The notes beneath the pieces are model-generated. The model searched no databases and was not told where the DNA came from. It saw only the letters and a list, made by a program, of their open reading frames with translations. A stretch of DNA of 64,000 bases from Pontibacter sp. E15-1 (GTDB taxonomy: Bacteria > Bacteroidota > Bacteroidia > Cytophagales > Hymenobacteraceae), in assembly GCF_022601975.1 (NCBI RefSeq), contig NZ_JAKVIR010000018.1:62001-126000 (forward strand), given 5' to 3'. The position numbers and the translations under genes were made by a program. Shown one piece after another: positions 60,479 to 64,000 of this stretch; the first letter of the stretch is position 1, and each line of letters opens with the position of its first letter.

Positions 60479-63400
60479 TTACCTGCTTTTTATCAGTTTA
60501 AACTGCTGCACCTGCCCCTTCGACATCACCTTGATCAGGTATAGCCCAGGCTTCAGGTCAGATCCTGTCTTGATGGACTGGTATGCACTGCCTTGTGCTA
60601 CTTGCCGGCCTATCTGATCCCAGATCATATACGCAAAGGCACCTTCCGCTTCTATCACAAAATCGCTGGCAGTAGGGTTGGGGTAAACAACGGCGCTTGA
60701 CATTTGCTGCACCTGATGCACTTCCGATACTGCAGTTACCATGCTACCGCTTGCCACAGCCAGACTAAACTGCTGGTTTTCGCCTCCGGTGTAGGCTGCC
60801 TGTTTCACATTCGCCCCGTCGGCTACAGAAGCGCCCAGCACCGTAAGGGACAGCCCGCTGTGCCTGTTCACAATGTTATAAGAGCCATTTTCCAACGCAA
60901 TCAGGTTCCATTGCTGCCTGGCAGTTTCGGTATAGTCCCAGATCATCACATTGGATTCCTCGGAACCAACTTCCTCACCTTTAGCTCCTAAGGCGAGACC
61001 GCATTTGGTGTTGGTCAGGCGATAATACCCATCTCCCGTGCTACTGAGCTGCCATTGCTGCTGTGAGGTGATTCCGGCGGTGCGCTGTACCACATTTCCG
61101 TTACCGGAGTTGCCTGTGCAGGCTTTGTTCACATCCAACACCATCCCGCTGTGCAGCGCTGTCAGTATATAGCTGCTATTCTCCCACGTAGGGGTTGCCG
61201 CTGCTGCTTCAGAGTTAAACGCGCCCGTCGCGTCAGTCACTTTAATCCAGTACCAATACGTTACATCGTTTTGAGCGCTTTTGTCGGTATATGCCCTATC
61301 GTTGGCACTTACCGAAGCAATCCGCTCTCTGCCGTTAGGGTCTGCATCGGTGTCGCGTAAAATCTCCACGGCAACTACTCCCACAAAATTTTCCATGGTC
61401 CAGCTAAGGTCTACTTGCCTGTCGCTGCCCGAGGCAGCAAGCACCAGCTCTTTTTGTGGCGCAGCAGCTTTACTCTCCGGTGTGGCTGTGGCAGCCGCCG
61501 AGCCATGGTATTTGCCAGTCCAGTCCAGCACCTTCAGCCAATACCAGTAGGGTGTGCCGTTGGTTACGGTTTGGTCAGAGAACGCTGTATCGCCTGCTCC
61601 CACCGTGGCAATGCGACTTCTGCCGCTTGGGTTGGAGTCCGTATCCCTGAATATTTCAACGTGGCGGATGTCAACGTTTTCGATCACCCAGCTCAAATCC
61701 ACTTTTCCATCATCTCCGGTGGCGGCAAGCTCTACTGAGGCAGGTTTAGGAGGCTCGACCACACCCTTTGGGGTTGCGCTGGCAGAAGCAGAGTTGACCA
61801 CTTTCCCATTGGCATCAGATCCCTTTACCCAGTAATAGTACGTCGTGCCGTTTGTCAGACCCTCGTCTTCGTAGGATTTCACTATTCCGCCTAATTGGGC
61901 AATTCTGCTTCTGCCACTCGGATCGGGGTCGGTATCGCGGTATATCTCGACGTTTGTCATTTCAAATTTATGGGCCGACCAGCTTAAATAAGCTTTTGCA
62001 TCGCCCCCGCTTGCAGAGAGGAATATCGAAGAAGTTTGCGTTCCGCTGTTTTGTACCAGCGCAATGGACGGTGTTGGCGGTGTCGCCATCCCCTCGCCCA
62101 CGTAAAAACTCGTATGAGGCGGTTGGTTATACCCCACGTTCTGCCAGGCCACCGCCACCCGGTACTGCGGGTCGTGCATGAAGGTATAAAACCGGTGCTC
62201 TGTGGGGATGGTGGTGGTATACACGATCAGTTCCTCGTTGTTGTAGTGCCGGTAAATGATCTCTTCGCGCCAGTCGCCCAGGATGTCGGCACTTAAGCCC
62301 GGATTGGCCTTGGTGCCGTTGTTTTTATCAGCTCCGGTCTGGTACGCCGTCAGCAGCCTGCTTTTGGTGCCAGCCGTGTAATCCCATTTATCCAGCGTGG
62401 TGCCATCCAGAATCTCGCGCAGCAAGTCACCGTCCCACCAGTTGGCAAAATTCACGCTGGGCTTGGCCGTGGAAATCTGCTGTCCTGTAACCGTGTAAAG
62501 GCCTCCTGCAGATCCCCATGTTTCGTAGCCTTTGTGCCGCGGGTCGATGTCGGCGGTCAGGCCGCGCCCGATGTCGCCGGTGGCGGGCACGCCCCACAGC
62601 TTTTCGCCGGTGCGGGCATCGCGCAGCCAGAGCCCGTTGCCATCGTAAGCACTTTGGTCCTCGTGCGCTGTCCAGATTTCCAGGCCTGGCCGGTCCGGGT
62701 CCAGGTCGCCCACATGCATGGCATCGCCGTGTCCCAGCTCAGAGCTGTACAGCCCGGTGCCGTTGTCGTCCACGGTCATCGACCCAAAGATTACTTCATC
62801 CTTGCCGTCTCCGTCCACGTCCGCAATGCTTAGGCTGTGGTCGCCCTGCCCGGCGTACGCGCTGTTTCCGGGATTGTTGCTGTCAAACACCCAGCGTTGC
62901 GTCAGTTGTCCGTCGCGCCAGTCCCAGGCGGCCAGCACGGTGCGGGTATAGTAGCCCCTGGTCATGAGCAGGCTCGGGCGCTGCCCGTCGAAATAGCCCA
63001 CACCAGCCAGAAAGCGGTCCACGCGGTTTCCGTAGTTATCGCCCCAATCAGACACGTTTCCTCGGGCGGGCACATAGTCGGCGGAGGCCATGGCCGCGCC
63101 CGTCTCGCCGTTGAAAACAGTCAGGAACTCGGGGCCAGAGAGGATATAGCCATACGGGGTGCGGTGGTCGGCGGTGGGGTTGCCCAGCACGGTACCGATT
63201 CCGTCCACGGTGCCGTCTGACGTCCGGAAGGCCACTTCCGCCTTGCCGTCGCTATCCAGGTCATACACCATAAACTGGGTATAATGCGCCCCGGCGCGTA
63301 TGTTCTTGCCCAGGTCGATGCGCCACAGTTGGGTGCCGTTCATTTTGTAGGCGTCGATGTATACGTTGCCCGTGTAACCGCTCTGCGAGTTGTCCTTCGA

Positions 63401-63910
63401 GTTGGAGGGGTCCCACTTCAGGATGACCTCATACTCGCCGTCGCCATCCAGGTCGCCCACGCTACAGTCGTTAGGGCTGTAGGTAAAGGCTACGCCGTCG
63501 GGGGTGGTGCCGCCCGCGGGCCGTTGCAGCGGGATGCGCAGCTGCGCCTCGGCCCATACAGAGGCCGGGGCCGAAGCCGCCTGCTCTGCTCCGGCCAGCA
63601 CCGGGCGAACGGTATAGATTTCGTTGGCGCTTGTCTGGTCGGTAAAGTTGGTGGCCGCGGTTATGGGCGTGGTGTTGACTTTGGTGGCCCCACGGTACAG
63701 GTTGAAGGCGATGTCGTTGGGGTCTGTGCCCAGCATGCGCCAGCTCACAAATACCTGGCTGCTGCTCGTCCGGACGGCCACGAGGCCGCGGCCCAGGTTC
63801 TCCATGTTCCGCTGCGCAAACGCAGCCGACACAAAGAGCAGCAGGAGTATCAGCAATCCGTATTTTTTGCTACTAAAAGATGGATGTGGGGAGTGTAAAG
63901 TAATTTTCAT
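60479..63910 (-). CDS. Multidomain rhamnogalacturonan lyase (PL11-FnIII x3-ricin-T9SS CTD)
   Basis: A 1143-residue secreted enzyme. After the signal peptide (LLLLFVSAAFAQ) comes a full PL11 propeller (about 30-600; NMENLGRGLVAV, GDLDGDGEYEVILKWDPSN, IADVDGDGKDEVIFG, NQPPHTSFYVGE). Three fibronectin-III-like repeats follow (about 620-905), each with an R-D-T-D-x-(D/N)-P-x-G-R-x-RIA signature, then a ricin-type beta-trefoil (about 908-1055; Q-x-W repeats QQQWQL, RQQWNL, NQQFSL) and a Por-type C-terminal sorting domain (VVYPNPTASDFVIEA..LKPGLYLIKV). It is therefore exported by the type IX system and anchored or released at the cell surface, where it can start RG-I cleavage. Start at Met of MKITLHSPHPS (63910); an earlier in-frame start has no signal. 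Confidence 0.94.
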   Translation of the reverse strand: MKITLHSPHPSFSSKKYGLLILLLLFVSAAFAQRNMENLGRGLVAVRTSSSQVFVSWRMLGTDPNDIAFNLYRGATKVNTTPITAATNFTDQTSANEIYTVRPVLAGAEQAASAPASVWAEAQLRIPLQRPAGGTTPDGVAFTYSPNDCSVGDLDGDGEYEVILKWDPSNSKDNSQSGYTGNVYIDAYKMNGTQLWRIDLGKNIRAGAHYTQFMVYDLDSDGKAEVAFRTSDGTVDGIGTVLGNPTADHRTPYGYILSGPEFLTVFNGETGAAMASADYVPARGNVSDWGDNYGNRVDRFLAGVGYFDGQRPSLLMTRGYYTRTVLAAWDWRDGQLTQRWVFDSNNPGNSAYAGQGDHSLSIADVDGDGKDEVIFGSMTVDDNGTGLYSSELGHGDAMHVGDLDPDRPGLEIWTAHEDQSAYDGNGLWLRDARTGEKLWGVPATGDIGRGLTADIDPRHKGYETWGSAGGLYTVTGQQISTAKPSVNFANWWDGDLLREILDGTTLDKWDYTAGTKSRLLTAYQTGADKNNGTKANPGLSADILGDWREEIIYRHYNNEELIVYTTTIPTEHRFYTFMHDPQYRVAVAWQNVGYNQPPHTSFYVGEGMATPPTPSIALVQNSGTQTSSIFLSASGGDAKAYLSWSAHKFEMTNVEIYRDTDPDPSGRSRIAQLGGIVKSYEDEGLTNGTTYYYWVKGSDANGKVVNSASASATPKGVVEPPKPASVELAATGDDGKVDLSWVIENVDIRHVEIFRDTDSNPSGRSRIATVGAGDTAFSDQTVTNGTPYWYWLKVLDWTGKYHGSAAATATPESKAAAPQKELVLAASGSDRQVDLSWTMENFVGVVAVEILRDTDADPNGRERIASVSANDRAYTDKSAQNDVTYWYWIKVTDATGAFNSEAAAATPTWENSSYILTALHSGMVLDVNKACTGNSGNGNVVQRTAGITSQQQWQLSSTGDGYYRLTNTKCGLALGAKGEEVGSEESNVMIWDYTETARQQWNLIALENGSYNIVNRHSGLSLTVLGASVADGANVKQAAYTGGENQQFSLAVASGSMVTAVSEVHQVQQMSSAVVYPNPTASDFVIEAEGAFAYMIWDQIGRQVAQGSAYQSIKTGSDLKPGLYLIKVMSKGQVQQFKLIKSR

Positions 63911-64000
63911 GCAGTAATTTTTTTTGACTTGAAAAGATTTTTTCTGAGTAACCTGGCCCAATCACCACGCATTATCCACCTCACTACCAGCAATTACACC

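Overview
The window looks like chromosomal DNA of a Bacteroidota bacterium, most likely a Cytophagales/Hymenobacteraceae member such as Pontibacter or a relative. The support is three SusC/SusD pairs, many lipoproteins, a secreted enzyme with a type IX (Por) C-terminal sorting domain, promoters of the Bacteroidota type (TAnnTTTG -7 box), and very frequent GGTATA/TATACC words. The genus is an inference; the phylum is secure.

Left part (1-21.6 kb) is mixed housekeeping and accessory DNA: an edge-truncated AT-rich amidohydrolase lipoprotein, an amidase-signature lipoprotein, a DUF4919 protein, a DUF1330 protein, a VF530-type small protein, the RluF-type pseudouridine synthase, two GNAT acetyltransferases, a pentapeptide-repeat protein, a second amidohydrolase lipoprotein, a SnoaL-like protein, a head-GIN (DUF2807) lipoprotein, a DUF6056 membrane protein, recQ (with a small decayed recQ-like fragment 2.7 kb away), an outer-membrane MetA-type protein, an isolated phage-like gene, a LolD-type ATPase, an AI-2E transporter-family protein, sucC, ohr, and tRNA-Arg(TCG) and tRNA-Pro(TGG).

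Middle part (21.7-37.1 kb) is one seven-gene minus-strand operon: FAS1 - SusC - SusD - FAS1 - FAS1 - SusC - SusD. It holds two outer-membrane glycan or nutrient import pairs and three fasciclin-domain lipoproteins. Two of the three fasciclin proteins end in a similar beta-rich domain that looks like a ligand-binding module.

Right part (37.8-64 kb) is a pectin / rhamnogalacturonan-I utilization locus: three rhamnogalacturonan acetylesterase-type SGNH hydrolases, two PL11 rhamnogalacturonan lyases (one periplasmic, one a 1143-residue multidomain type IX cargo), two GH105 unsaturated galacturonidases, two GH43-like enzymes, a GH28, a PL22 oligogalacturonate lyase, a DUF4861 protein and a third SusC/SusD pair. 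Together they would deacetylate and cleave the backbone, import oligomers, and trim unsaturated ends.

The most interesting signal is regulatory. Five promoters share a direct heptamer repeat with a 10-bp period (gene strand CAGGAYA-NNN-CAGGAYA) followed 19-20 nt later by a TAnnTTTG-like -7 box and no -33 box. One of them drives the FAS1/SusCD operon, which ties that operon to the pectin regulon. No regulator gene is present in the window. Intergenic DNA of the locus also holds several miniature elements built from two inverted palindromic arms, a 125-bp MITE-like element and a four-hairpin array.
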